Part shown: in pieces, positions 45,065-54,498 of the stretch
Numbering within the stretch: the first letter of the stretch is position 1
Layout of the letters: each line of letters begins with the position of its first letter
From: Odoribacter laneus YIT 12061
GTDB lineage: Bacteria; Bacteroidota; Bacteroidia; Bacteroidales; Marinifilaceae
Reading direction: 5' to 3'
DNA: 64,000 bases
Assembly (NCBI RefSeq): GCF_000243215.1
Contig: NZ_JH594596.1
Coordinates: 1,896,892-1,960,891, forward strand
Program-made: the position numbers and the translations under genes
Notes under the pieces: model-generated
What the model saw: the letters and a program-made list of their open reading frames with translations, nothing else
Databases searched by the model: none
Told to the model about the DNA's origin: nothing

Positions 45065-45676
45065 ATGCAAATGTACAAAGTATTTTTTAAAGAAAGCTCT
45101 TTTCTCTTAAGTGATGATAAGAGCTTATTAAAAAACTCTCCAGACGTGTTTGTACATACGTCTTCACAGACAACAAAAAATTATATTTTTCACCTCCTCA
45201 GGGAACCGAACATTTTTCACGCCAAAATTTATGCCCCGGATGCCGGGCAGCTTTTTGCCGAATTCCAGTCTTTTTTTACTGTCGTAGAGGCCGCAGGCGG
45301 AATTGTCCGGCAGACCGACCAACTACTGATGATAAAACGCCTGGGCGTTATCGACCTCCCCAAAGGACATGTAGAACAGGGAGAAAGCATCGAAGAATGC
45401 GCGCTCAGAGAAGTCGAGGAAGAATGTGGTATACGGGAGTTGACGATCCAAACGTTCTTACAAACCACCTGGCATATTTATTTCCGGGAAGAAAAATGGC
45501 ATTTAAAAAAGACGTATTGGTATACGATGACTTGCCCCACCGGACAAGCGTTAATCCCTCAAACAGCTGAAGGTATCGAAGAGGTTTTCTGGCTCCGTAC
45601 TCGGGAAATAGACCGGATTCTGCCTCAAACGTATGCCTCCCTGCGAGGCGTACTACAGGCCCTACAAAAAGCATGA
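45065..45676 (+). CDS. Nudix hydrolase
   Basis: 203 residues. A complete Nudix box, GHVEQGESIEECALREVEEECGI, lies at about 100-122, with a preceding beta strand GGIVRQTDQLLMIKRLGVIDLPK. The first 70 residues form an extra N-terminal domain often seen in Bacteroidota Nudix proteins. Substrate is not predictable; nucleoside diphosphate derivatives such as ADP-ribose or Ap4A-type molecules are usual. It converges with the kinase gene 7 bp downstream. Confidence 0.9.
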   Translation: MQMYKVFFKESSFLLSDDKSLLKNSPDVFVHTSSQTTKNYIFHLLREPNIFHAKIYAPDAGQLFAEFQSFFTVVEAAGGIVRQTDQLLMIKRLGVIDLPKGHVEQGESIEECALREVEEECGIRELTIQTFLQTTWHIYFREEKWHLKKTYWYTMTCPTGQALIPQTAEGIEEVFWLRTREIDRILPQTYASLRGVLQALQKA

Positions 45677-45683
45677 AATGGCA

Positions 45684-46532
45684 TTACAAAATCATGTCTA
45701 TTTTATGGTATTCTTTTAAACCGTTCATCGGAGCCTGCTTAAAAACTCCGGGTTTTAAACCGTATTTTTGCAATTGTCGTTCCAATTGTTTTTTGAAAAT
45801 ATAGGCAATACTCCCGGTGAAAGAAATCTCAGTTTCTGAAATCTGCCGGTATTGCATAAGGTTCCGGCCAATAAAGCTATCAAACGCTTCCAGAACGATC
45901 TGTTCTATCTCCGGGAAACCGATATGCCGCCTGATGAAAGAAGTAAAATCGGCCAGGTAACGGTTGGGTAACGGCCGACGATATACACTTTCGATGATCC
46001 CAGCATAAGAAGTTTGCGTTTCTGCGAAAAATAATTCTTTCAATTCGGAAGGCAATATTCCTTTTAATAAATCAGCCACTAATCTTTTCCCCAGATCAGC
46101 ACCACTCCCTTCATCCCCCAGAATAAAACCCAGAGGAGCAACATTCGACACGATTTCTTTCCCATCGTAATAACAAGAGTTAGATCCCGTACCTAAAATG
46201 CCGACGATCCCGGGACGGCGGCCACACAAAGCCCTCGCCGCCCCCATTAAATCGGAAGCAATCTCTACTTCTCGACAATGAAAATAAGAGGACAAAGCCG
46301 ACTGTACACAGGCATTTTTCTCCGGAAAAGCACATCCTGCTCCGTAAAACCAGATTTTCTCTATACCTGTACAACCGACTGGAAATTCCCGCACCAAGAG
46401 ATTCCGAATGTCCGCCTCCGACAAATAAATCGGATTGATACCAGTAGTATAGCACTCTTCCGGTTCCTGACCCGACCGTACAATACACCATTGGGTTTTG
46501 GTAGAACCACTGTCTGCAATTAAATAGCTCAT
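45684..46532 (-). CDS. BadF/BadG-type N-acetylhexosamine kinase
   Basis: 282 residues. ASKHA-fold ATPase with phosphate-1 motif LIADSGSTKTQW at the N terminus, GTGSNSCYYDG and GFILGDEGSGADLG in the middle, and FTGSIAYIFKKQLE at the end. This is the Bacteroidota N-acetylglucosamine kinase group; related enzymes phosphorylate MurNAc or GlcNAc salvaged from the cell wall. It is divergent from an operon with SpoIID and AmpG-like proteins, which fits sugar recovery from peptidoglycan. Confidence 0.85.
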   Translation of the reverse strand: MSYLIADSGSTKTQWCIVRSGQEPEECYTTGINPIYLSEADIRNLLVREFPVGCTGIEKIWFYGAGCAFPEKNACVQSALSSYFHCREVEIASDLMGAARALCGRRPGIVGILGTGSNSCYYDGKEIVSNVAPLGFILGDEGSGADLGKRLVADLLKGILPSELKELFFAETQTSYAGIIESVYRRPLPNRYLADFTSFIRRHIGFPEIEQIVLEAFDSFIGRNLMQYRQISETEISFTGSIAYIFKKQLERQLQKYGLKPGVFKQAPMNGLKEYHKIDMIL

Positions 46533-46587
46533 CTTTGCTGTACGAATTAATACGGTAAAGATAAGGATTTGAAATCAGTCCGGAAAA

Positions 46588-46618
46588 TTTATATTTTAGA
46601 AGAAAAGTAATATATTTG
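46588..46618 (+). promoter_or_regulatory. Promoter of the GT2-SpoIID-AmpG-symporter operon
   Basis: TTTA (46588-46591), a 19-bp spacer and TATATTTG (46611-46618). The -7 box is perfect and the -33 box has one mismatch. The ATG of the first gene is 58 bp further on, with a short CCGGTAAAAACCGG hairpin in the leader. Confidence 0.6.
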
Positions 46619-46676
46619 ATTCCGGTAAAAACCGGCTCATATATCGGAATCCGGCCGGAAGTGTAATATACAACTC

Positions 46677-48149
46677 ATGAATAAACTGATTACTTGTTTT
46701 ATCGCCGGCGGAGCTCCGGACGATATAAACCGGACTTATACAACCCTGACCCATTCCGCTCCGGTAAAAGAAGTATATATTTTGCAAAAAGAAGAAACTT
46801 TTTCTTTTCCCGCAAAAACCATCGGAATTCCTGGTTTAGAAGATACCCGAGCCCTGAAAATCATCGCCGGTTTATGCCAAACCCCTTATCTGTTGCTTTA
46901 CACAAAATCCTTATTTCTTCAGTTAAGCCCCCATGCACTGGAACGCTTCATACAAGTAGCAAAAGATACCTCCGCAGCTTTCCTTTATTCAGACTATTAC
47001 GAAATCAAAGAGCAACAAACGGTTCCCCATCCGCTCATCGATTATCAATTCGGAAGTGTCAGGGATGATTTTCAATTCGGATCTGTCCTCTTCTTTGCTA
47101 CCGAAAGTTTTAAAGAAGCAGTAAGCTGTATGGAAGAATATTACAATTACTCCGCGCTTTATGACCTCCGGTTAAAAATAGCTCAAAAAGGTGAAATCCT
47201 GAGGATTCCGGAATATTTATATACAGAACAAAGTACAGACACCCGAAGCTCCGGTAACCGGATTTTCGATTACGTAACCCCCTCTAACCGGAATGTACAA
47301 ATAGAACGGGAAAGAGTCTTTACCCAATATCTGAAAGATATACAAGCCTGGCTTCCTTCCCCTCAGACGGAAATTTCCTTTGAAGAGAGCGGATTTCCAG
47401 TGGAAGCCAGCATCGTTATTCCGGTTAAAAACCGCGAACGTACTATTTCAGAAGCTCTCTTCTCTGCCCTAAAACAACAGACCGATTTCGAATATAATAT
47501 TTTGGTGGTCGATAACTATTCTACAGACCGGACAAGCGGTATTATTCAAGAATTAGCCAACCGCCACCCTCAAATTATACCTATTTTTCCGGAACAATTC
47601 CAATTGGGAATTGGAGGCTGCTGGAACCGGGCCATCACTGACCCCAGATGCGGACGCTTCTGCGTTCAACTCGATAGCGATGATTTATATGCGGGAACGG
47701 ATACCCTTCAAAGAATTATTCAAATGTTCCGCAAAGAAAGAACAGCTATGGTGATCGGTTCTTATCAAATGGTCAATTTCAATTTAGAAGAAATTCCTCC
47801 CGGCAAGATTGACCACCGGGAATGGACTTCCGAAAATGGACACAATAACGCCCTCCGGATAAACGGCTTCGGAGCCCCCCGGGCTTTCTACACCCCTATC
47901 CTTCGGGAGATCAAATTTCCCGATTGTAGTTATGGAGAAGATTATGCGGTAGCACTGGCTATTTCCCGCCAATACCGTATCGGGCGTATCTTCGATCCGA
48001 TTTATCTCTGCCGGCGCTGGGAAGATAATTCCGATGCCTCTCTTTCTCTGCCTCAGGAAAATGCACACAATTTGTACAAAGACCGCCTCCGTAGCATTGA
48101 ATTAAAAGCCAGACAATTACTTGTTCAAAAGAATAGATATGGAAATTAG
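46677..48149 (+). CDS. Glycosyltransferase family 2 protein
   Basis: 490 residues, no signal peptide or membrane segment. The N-terminal 230 residues resemble a degenerate GT-A fold (EVYILQKEETF, ALKIIAGLCQTPYLLLYTKS). The C-terminal part, from about 243, is an intact GT2 domain: ASIVIPVKNRERTISEALFSALKQQ, ILVVDNYSTDRT and the metal-binding LDSDD. The closing GEDYAVALAISRQYRIGRIFDPIYLCRRWEDNSDAS is acceptor side. It could be two GT2 domains, the first one inactive. It overlaps the SpoIID gene by 11 bp, so it belongs to that operon. The substrate is unknown. Confidence 0.85.
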   Translation: MNKLITCFIAGGAPDDINRTYTTLTHSAPVKEVYILQKEETFSFPAKTIGIPGLEDTRALKIIAGLCQTPYLLLYTKSLFLQLSPHALERFIQVAKDTSAAFLYSDYYEIKEQQTVPHPLIDYQFGSVRDDFQFGSVLFFATESFKEAVSCMEEYYNYSALYDLRLKIAQKGEILRIPEYLYTEQSTDTRSSGNRIFDYVTPSNRNVQIERERVFTQYLKDIQAWLPSPQTEISFEESGFPVEASIVIPVKNRERTISEALFSALKQQTDFEYNILVVDNYSTDRTSGIIQELANRHPQIIPIFPEQFQLGIGGCWNRAITDPRCGRFCVQLDSDDLYAGTDTLQRIIQMFRKERTAMVIGSYQMVNFNLEEIPPGKIDHREWTSENGHNNALRINGFGAPRAFYTPILREIKFPDCSYGEDYAVALAISRQYRIGRIFDPIYLCRRWEDNSDASLSLPQENAHNLYKDRLRSIELKARQLLVQKNRYGN

Positions 48150-49467
48150 TGTTGGTATATTAGCCGCCCAGGAAATTAATGTATTTTTCAGAGGGGAGTA
48201 TAGGGAGTCTACAACATCCACTCTTTATACCCAAAAACTGAAGCTTTCCTGGAAGGAAGGACAAGTTGAAGTCGAAAATACCTCCGGTATACGATTGCTT
48301 TCTCTTCCCCTCTGTTTTTGTCCCCAAGAAGCAGATTCTTCTACATTTGAATTGTCCGATGTCACCATCGGTATCCATTTCCATTGGGAAAGAAAAGAAA
48401 ATCAACGATTCAAAGGTAGACTGAAAATTATTGCAGAAAACGGACAACTCAGAGCTGTGAATATTCTTGATATCGAAGATTATCTGCAAAGTGTCATTTC
48501 TTCAGAGATGAGCGCTATGTCTTTTCCCGAACTTTTAAAAACTCATGCCGTCATTTCCAGAAGCTGGTTGCTGGCTCAACGAGCCAAAGCCGAATGCAGG
48601 AAAGGACAAACGGCACAAACCAATTTTATAAACGATACTTCTACTTATATCCGTTGGTATGATCGGGAAGATCATCTCTATTTCGATGTCTGTGCTGACG
48701 ACCATTGCCAGCGCTATCAGGGAATTCAAAAGATAACGGCCCCGGCAGTCCGGCAAGCCATAGAAGCAACCCGCGGAGAAATCCTTACCTATCAAGGGGA
48801 GGTCTGTGATACCCGCTTTTCCAAATGTTGCGGAGGTATTACAGAAAATTTTGAAAATGTCTGGGAAAAGAATATTCACCCTTACTTAAAATCGGTCCCG
48901 GATACACCCGAACACACCCCTTTTTCCTATGATTTGACACAAGAAGCAGCAATGGAACGCTGGGTAAAGGAAAAACCCAATGTTTTTTGCCATACAAACG
49001 ATAAAAATATACTGGCAAATGTATTGAACGATTACGACCAGGAAACAACCGATTTTTTTCGCTGGGAAGTGTATTATACCCAACAGGAACTTTCAGAATT
49101 GATCCGGAATCGCTTAGGCATGGATTTCGGCCAGATTGAAGAGTTAATTCCTATAGAAAGGGGACCCTCTGGACGTTTAATCCGGTTACAGGTGGTCGGT
49201 TCTAAAAAATCCCGGATCATCGGCAAAGAACTGCTTATCCGGAAAGCCCTGTCCCCGACACATCTTTATAGTTCCGCTTTTATCGTAGAAAAAAAGACTG
49301 ATGATGATAAAACGTGTGGGTTTCGTTTAATAGGAGCCGGCTGGGGACATGGTGTAGGACTCTGCCAGATCGGAGCCGCAGTGATGAGCTATAAAGGATA
49401 CACCTATAGGGAAATATTGAGGCACTATTTTCCGGGAACAGAAATTGAACAGCTGAAAGAAAAATAA
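48139..49467 (+). CDS. SpoIID/LytB-domain protein
   Basis: 442 residues from ATG 48139; a TTG six codons upstream is in frame but less likely. SpoIID proteins are lytic transglycosylases acting on glycan strands that lack stem peptides. The signature is DYLQSVISSEMSAMSFPELLKTHAVISRSWLLA (catalytic Glu in SSEM). CCGGITENFENVW and the closing GWGHGVGLCQIGA are also seen. No signal peptide is visible, which is odd for a cell-wall enzyme. The next two genes encode an AmpG-like permease and a symporter. Confidence 0.9.
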   Translation: MEISVGILAAQEINVFFRGEYRESTTSTLYTQKLKLSWKEGQVEVENTSGIRLLSLPLCFCPQEADSSTFELSDVTIGIHFHWERKENQRFKGRLKIIAENGQLRAVNILDIEDYLQSVISSEMSAMSFPELLKTHAVISRSWLLAQRAKAECRKGQTAQTNFINDTSTYIRWYDREDHLYFDVCADDHCQRYQGIQKITAPAVRQAIEATRGEILTYQGEVCDTRFSKCCGGITENFENVWEKNIHPYLKSVPDTPEHTPFSYDLTQEAAMERWVKEKPNVFCHTNDKNILANVLNDYDQETTDFFRWEVYYTQQELSELIRNRLGMDFGQIEELIPIERGPSGRLIRLQVVGSKKSRIIGKELLIRKALSPTHLYSSAFIVEKKTDDDKTCGFRLIGAGWGHGVGLCQIGAAVMSYKGYTYREILRHYFPGTEIEQLKEK

Positions 49468-49506
49468 CCGGATGAGGTTCGGACAAAATGAAAATGCAAA
49501 CACATT

Positions 49507-50775
49507 ATGGGGCATATAAACGATAAGACAACTCCTAATCCTTGGTATTGGATACCTTCCCTCTACCTGGCAGAAGGTATCCCGTACGTCATGGTCATGA
49601 CGGTAGCAGGCATACTCTTTAAACGATTTGGAGTTTCGAATACCGATATAGCTCTCTACACCAGCTGGTGGTATCTCCCTTGGGTCATTAAACCTCTTTG
49701 GAGTCCGGTAGTGGACCTCTTTAAAACCAAAAGGTGGTGGATTACCACTATGCAATTCTTTATCGGTATCGGTTTGGCCGGAGTCGCCCTTTCTTTACCC
49801 GGAGATGATTTTTTCAGGTATTCCCTGGTTTTTTTCTGGCTGTTGGCATTTAGCTCCGCTACCCACGACACCGCCGCAGACGGATTTTATATGTATGGCT
49901 TAACCCCACGCCAACAAGCTTACTTTGTGGGAATCCGCAGTACGTTCTACCGCTTGGCATTGATTATCGGCCAAGGTTTGGCGGTCATGCTTGCCGGGAC
50001 ACTGGAAAAAAGACTCCCACTGGCCACGGCTTGGTCCATTGCCATCGGAAGTCTTTCTATCCTTTTTTTCCTGTTCGCCATTTATCATATTTTTATCCTG
50101 CCGAAACCTTCTGATGACAAAAAAGCTGGACAAAGCCGGGCATTTTTTCAAGATTTTATAAATACTTTTGTTTCATTTTTCAAAAAGAAACACATTGGCC
50201 AAGCCCTGTGTTTTATGTTGCTATTCCGTTTAGCAGAATCCCAACTGCTTAAATTAGCCTCTCCTTTTATGTTAGACTCCCGTACGGTGGGAGGATTAGG
50301 ACTGGACACCTCCGAAGTAGGCTTTATATATGGGACAATCGGCATTATTGCCTTAGCTGCCGGAGGAATACTCGGCGGCATTGTGACAGCCCGCAAAGGT
50401 TTAAAATATTGGCTGTTAGGAATGACAATCGCCATGAATATTCCCAACCTCGTATATGTATATTTAGCATACGCCCAGCCGGAAAATCTGCTGTTGATCT
50501 CTTCCTGTGTGGCAGTAGAACAATTCGGCTATGGTTTCGGTTTTACAGCCTATATGCTCTATCTGATCCTTTTCAGCGCCGGAGAACATAAAACGGCCCA
50601 TTATGCACTTTGCACAGGATTTATGGCTTTAGGACTTATGCTTCCCGGTATGGGTTCCGGTTATATACAGGAACACACCAGTTATCTGACTTTTTTCCTC
50701 TGGGTAATGTTCTGTACAATTCCCAGTTTTCTGTTGCTTCATTTTATAAAAATCCCTGAAAATCAACCGTCATGA
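49507..50775 (+). CDS. AmpG-like MFS transporter
   Basis: 422 residues with about 12 membrane segments. The start NPWYWIPSLYLAEGIPYVMVMTVAGILFKRFG and WWYLPWVIKPLWSPVVDLF, then SSATHDTAADGFYMYGL, are hallmarks of the AmpG/muropeptide permease group of the major facilitator superfamily. In enterobacteria AmpG brings GlcNAc-anhydroMurNAc peptides into the cytoplasm. The gene ends inside the start of the symporter gene (ATGA overlap). Confidence 0.88.
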   Translation: MGHINDKTTPNPWYWIPSLYLAEGIPYVMVMTVAGILFKRFGVSNTDIALYTSWWYLPWVIKPLWSPVVDLFKTKRWWITTMQFFIGIGLAGVALSLPGDDFFRYSLVFFWLLAFSSATHDTAADGFYMYGLTPRQQAYFVGIRSTFYRLALIIGQGLAVMLAGTLEKRLPLATAWSIAIGSLSILFFLFAIYHIFILPKPSDDKKAGQSRAFFQDFINTFVSFFKKKHIGQALCFMLLFRLAESQLLKLASPFMLDSRTVGGLGLDTSEVGFIYGTIGIIALAAGGILGGIVTARKGLKYWLLGMTIAMNIPNLVYVYLAYAQPENLLLISSCVAVEQFGYGFGFTAYMLYLILFSAGEHKTAHYALCTGFMALGLMLPGMGSGYIQEHTSYLTFFLWVMFCTIPSFLLLHFIKIPENQPS

Positions 50776-52217
50776 ATCCCTGGCTCTCGATATTTATTTT
50801 AACAGCTTATTTTGCCCTTATTCTTCTGATTTCTTGGTATACCTCCCGGCATTCCACTGCCGCAGATTTTTATAAAGGCGGAGGTAAATCCCCTTGGTGG
50901 GCCGTAGCTTTCGGAATGATCGGAACAACGCTCTCCGGAGTCACTTTTATCTCTGTACCCGGCTGGGTGTCTTCCCCGGCCAAAATGACTTATTTCGCTG
51001 TTATTCTCGGAAACTTCGTAGGTTATATCCTGATCGCCCACATCTTGCTACCCTTGTATTACAAACTAAATCTGACGTCTATTTATACTTATGTGGAGCA
51101 AAGATTCGGCTATCGCGCTTATAAAACCAGCGCTTCGCTTTTTTTACTTTCCAAAATGATCGGAGCAGCCTTCCGGCTTTTTATTGTCACTCTGGTTCTG
51201 CAAATTATGATTTTCGCACCCCTGCACATACCTTTTGTCCTGAATGTCCTTTTCTCTGTATTTATTTTATGGGCTTACACATTTAAAGGAGGTATTAAAG
51301 TCATTATCTGGACTGACCTTATTCAAACTTTTTTTCTGGTATTCGCCGTCATATTTACAATTTTCTCCATTCAAAAAGCACTGGGCTTTTCTTTGGGAGA
51401 AATGATTTCCTCTATGGCTCATAATCCGCAAGCCCAAATTTTCGATTTTCAAAATTTTTGGTCTAATCCAAACAATTTCTGGAAACAATTTATTGCCGGT
51501 ATTTTTATCGCTATCGTTATGAATGGATTGGACCAGGACATGATGCAAAAAAATTTAAGCCTGAAAAACATTCGGGAAGCCAAAAAGAATTTTCTCTCTT
51601 TCAGCCTGGCGTTTATACCTGTAAATTTTATTTTTATGTGTCTGGGCGTCCTATTTTTTATTTATATGCAAACCAATGGAATTCCCATTCCAGCAAAAAC
51701 AGATAGTATTTATCCTCTTTTAGCTACCCATTATCTTTCCCTGGCTACCGGCATTTTCTTTATGCTGGGAGTAATTGCCGCAGCCTTTTCCAGTGCCAAC
51801 TCGGCTCTAATCGCCATGACCACTTCCTTCACCGTCGATATATTGAATATTCAGCACCAACCAGAAAAATGGCAAAAACGGATACGCTTTTATACCCATC
51901 TGGTTAATGCAGCAATCCTAGCCGCTGTAATTATCCTTTTCAATGCCTTTAACAACGAAAGCGTCGTCTATGCTATTTTCAAATTCGCCGGCTATACCTA
52001 TGGCCCTTTGCTGGGTCTGTTCTTTATCGGTATCTTCTTTCAAATCCGTATACAGGACAAAGCCATCCCTTATATCGCTTTTTTCTCTATCCTCTTCACC
52101 GTACTTATTGACCGGTATTCAGTCTTTCTTTTAAACGGCTACCGCTTCGGTTTTGAAATTCTCCTGATCAACGGACTTATTACTATTCTCGGCCTTCTCC
52201 TCTTTCGCCGCCGATAA
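50772..52217 (+). CDS. Sodium:solute symporter (SSS family)
   Basis: 481 residues, about 13 membrane segments. Family marks: TAADFYKGGGKSPWWAVAFGMIGTTLSGVTFISVPG, YTYVEQRFGYRAYKTSASLFLL, WTDLIQTFFLVFAVIF and the sodium-site region IAAAFSSANSALIAMTTSFTVDIL. It overlaps the AmpG-like gene by 4 bp. The cargo is unknown; the operon suggests a cell-wall sugar or amino-sugar. Hairpin repeat unit D begins 29 bp after the stop. Confidence 0.93.
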   Translation: MNPWLSIFILTAYFALILLISWYTSRHSTAADFYKGGGKSPWWAVAFGMIGTTLSGVTFISVPGWVSSPAKMTYFAVILGNFVGYILIAHILLPLYYKLNLTSIYTYVEQRFGYRAYKTSASLFLLSKMIGAAFRLFIVTLVLQIMIFAPLHIPFVLNVLFSVFILWAYTFKGGIKVIIWTDLIQTFFLVFAVIFTIFSIQKALGFSLGEMISSMAHNPQAQIFDFQNFWSNPNNFWKQFIAGIFIAIVMNGLDQDMMQKNLSLKNIREAKKNFLSFSLAFIPVNFIFMCLGVLFFIYMQTNGIPIPAKTDSIYPLLATHYLSLATGIFFMLGVIAAAFSSANSALIAMTTSFTVDILNIQHQPEKWQKRIRFYTHLVNAAILAAVIILFNAFNNESVVYAIFKFAGYTYGPLLGLFFIGIFFQIRIQDKAIPYIAFFSILFTVLIDRYSVFLLNGYRFGFEILLINGLITILGLLLFRRR

Positions 52218-52245
52218 CAGAGAGAAATAGACCTTTCTTATCCCT

Positions 52246-52363
52246 CCAGAGGGACGGACCTTTTTGGCGAAAAACAGAAATTCTTCTAAATATCTCCCTC
52301 ATCTAAATTTCCTATAAGCAAAATGATGTAAAAATGACACATTAGGGCACGTCCCTATTGTGT
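52246..52363 (-). repeat. Dispersed hairpin repeat, unit D
   Basis: Begins TCCAGAGGGACGGACC (complement of the end of units A-C) and ends in the hairpin ACACATTAGGG, loop CACGT, CCCTATTGTGT. It follows the symporter gene in the same polarity in which unit C follows rlmB. Confidence 0.9.
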
Positions 52364-52457
52364 AAAAATGACAAGAAAAAATTGCTTGAACCCATAATAA
52401 TACCTTTCCCCCATCTCACAAAGGATATTTTCTTTTAAATTTTTATCTAGGGAGACA

Positions 52458-52576
52458 TCCAGAGGGACGGACCTTTTTGGCGAAAAACAGAAATTCTTCT
52501 GAATATCTCCCTCATCTAAATTTCTTATAAGCAAAATGATGTAAAAATTACACATTAGGGCACGTCCCTACTGTGT
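52458..52576 (-). repeat. Dispersed hairpin repeat, unit E
   Basis: Nearly identical to unit D (direct repeat). The 94-bp spacer between D and E is, on the opposite strand, similar to the spacer between units A and B (shared blocks ATAAAAATTTAAAAG and AAAGGTATTATT). D-spacer-E is therefore an inverted relative of A-spacer-B. Confidence 0.9.
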
Positions 52577-53197
52577 AAAATGATAGGGAATTTTGTTTAG
52601 CCTTATCGTAACGGTCCTATCGGCATAATCCATATAAATAATCAGTAAGGAATGAGTTTGAAAAATTCATAAATATTTAATTGGATATCATTGAGTTATA
52701 AAACTCAATTTATAAAAAAATTCAGATGATAGGTGAGAAACATATTCTTCTATTTTATCTATATAAAATAGAATTTAAATATACAAAATAAACGAACATT
52801 TAATTTTGTTACACACATTTTTACAAACGCAAATATACAAAAATTATAATATATTTTCTTTCAAACTATTAAAAATATTTAATAATCTTTTCAAAAATCG
52901 GAACAGGCGTCTTAAAAAATGTTCATTTTAATTTGAAAATGCCCTTTTAATAATCAAAAACTTATATCTATGGAAAGCTCTCAACAGATCAGTATGTCCG
53001 GCACTATATCAAAATTATAGAGATAGATTGAATTATCGTGGAAAAATAATAATTCTATCAAAATACCTTTCAGTATATCCCCAAACTATTTGGGAGAGAC
53101 TGATTAACTAGAATCAATAAGCTAGAGAATAAAAGTCATGACAATTCAAAAAAGTAAAATAATTATACAATACAACACCATTAAAACACTCAAAAAC

Positions 53198-53677
53198 ATG
53201 AAAAGATTCATTTTAATTGCCTTACTCGTTCTTGCTTGGGGAACCGCCGAGACCTATGCACAGAAAGTAACCGTAAAAATGCAAGAAACACAGGCACGTC
53301 TGCTTGATGTAACTTCCAATGCGTATGTACATCCGCTGACTGTAGAACTGATCGTAGACAAAACGAAAGGACGCATTAAAGACGAATGGCCCCTTACAAA
53401 AGATCAAGCCGAAACAGAAATGAAAGGGGACATCGTGAATATCCGCAGTTATGCAGTCTATATGTCCTCCCAGAAACATAATGCCGATGTAATTGTAGCT
53501 GCGACATTTAATATCAAAACAAATGACGAAGGGACAGGTTATATTGTCACAGTAGTAGGCTACCCTGCCACTTTTGCAAATTGGAAAACAGCAGAAGCCT
53601 CTGACTACGAATGGATTCGCATGGAAAAAACCTTAACCACAGCCGACAGAGAAAAAATTTCTGCTATTGTAAAATAG
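53198..53677 (+). CDS. Small secreted protein of unknown function
   Basis: 159 residues from ATG 53198, which starts the signal peptide KRFILIALLVLAWGTAETYAQK; an ATG 20 codons upstream is not signal-like. The mature part is beta-rich with QETQARLLDVTSNAYVHPLTVELIVDK, VNIRSYAVYMSSQ and ADVIVAATFNIKTNDEGTGYIVTVVGYPA. No catalytic motif. I do not recognise a named family. It is followed 80 bp later by an outer-membrane barrel gene and may work with it in the envelope. Confidence 0.75.
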   Translation: MKRFILIALLVLAWGTAETYAQKVTVKMQETQARLLDVTSNAYVHPLTVELIVDKTKGRIKDEWPLTKDQAETEMKGDIVNIRSYAVYMSSQKHNADVIVAATFNIKTNDEGTGYIVTVVGYPATFANWKTAEASDYEWIRMEKTLTTADREKISAIVK

Positions 53678-53757
53678 AAAATCTGGTAAAGACAAGTTAA
53701 AAATCGGTTTATAGATACGAAATAAAACACCATTATATACTTTAAAATAACGTTAAT

Positions 53758-54420
53758 ATGAAAAGAGTAGTATTTTTTGTAGCAGCCATTTTATTGTGTA
53801 CGAGCATGCAGGCACAAATTGTATCATCCAGAAGTGTAGGTATTAATTCGAAACCGGATCGTCCCTCTCAAACCGAACACTATTGGCGCGTAGGATTAAA
53901 TATGATGAATTTTACAGGAGATGATGCTGAGGAAGACAAGAAGATAGGATACAATGTTTCTTACGGTTTTCTGAAACCAATGGGAAATTTCGGCATGTAC
54001 TGGGGAATGGAATTTGGGCTCGGTTCCCGGGGATATAAATACGAATACGAGGGGTTTGAAGAAAAGTTGATAGCCCATAACGTACAAATTTCTCCATTTA
54101 CATTTGGATACCGCTATGGAATTACAGAGGCTTTGAAAGTAGACATACACTTAGGTGCTTTTGTCAGCGTCGACTATACAGGTAAAGTCAAATTCGAATA
54201 TGAAGGAGAAAAAGAGGATATCAGCATGGGAGACTGGGACGATCCTAACGGATTGGACATGGATTGGCAACGTTTTGACGCAGGTCTGAATGCCGGGTTC
54301 GGAGTCTGGTATAATAGATTCAATCTCGATTTCAATTTCCAACGCGGATTCGTAGAAGCAATCAAAAACTATAAATTCTATACGAATAACTTCTCTATCC
54401 GCTTGGGAGTAGCTTTTTAA
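53758..54420 (+). CDS. Small outer-membrane beta-barrel protein
   Basis: 220 residues with a signal peptide (KRVVFFVAAILLCTSMQAQ). Alternating strands such as HYWRVGLNMMNFTGD, GYNVSYGFLKPMGNFGMYWGMEFGLGSRGYKYEYEG and QISPFTFGYRYGITEALKVDIHLGAFVSVDYTG end in FSIRLGVAF with terminal Phe. This fits an 8-10 stranded barrel of the OmpW/PorT-like group. Role unknown. A strong terminator follows. Confidence 0.8.
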   Translation: MKRVVFFVAAILLCTSMQAQIVSSRSVGINSKPDRPSQTEHYWRVGLNMMNFTGDDAEEDKKIGYNVSYGFLKPMGNFGMYWGMEFGLGSRGYKYEYEGFEEKLIAHNVQISPFTFGYRYGITEALKVDIHLGAFVSVDYTGKVKFEYEGEKEDISMGDWDDPNGLDMDWQRFDAGLNAGFGVWYNRFNLDFNFQRGFVEAIKNYKFYTNNFSIRLGVAF

Positions 54421-54439
54421 ATTATTAATCTTATTGTAC

Positions 54440-54485
54440 ATGAGGGCATTATAAAAGTTTCGGCTTTTATAACCCTCATTTTTTT
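54440..54485 (+). terminator. Terminator after the beta-barrel gene
   Basis: ATGAGGG, a CA bulge, TTATAAAAG, loop TTTCGG, CTTTTATAA, CCCTCAT, then six T residues. This 16-bp bulged stem with a T tract lies 20 bp after the stop. Confidence 0.93.
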
Positions 54486-54498
54486 CCTTTTAAAAATA

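Larger units (their letters stand above)
52218..53197. other. Repeat pair and AT-rich gap
   Basis: The first 360 bp hold hairpin repeat units D and E with their conserved spacer, inverted relative to units A-B at the window start. The other 620 bp are very AT-rich with no credible gene. A -7-like TAATTTTG lies at 52801-52808, but its distance to the next ATG (about 390 bp) makes its role unclear. Confidence 0.7.

Noticed and set aside
52971-53021. Sixteen-codon frame starting MESSQQISMSG in the AT-rich gap
   Set aside because: Too short, no ribosome-binding site and no similarity; probably chance.
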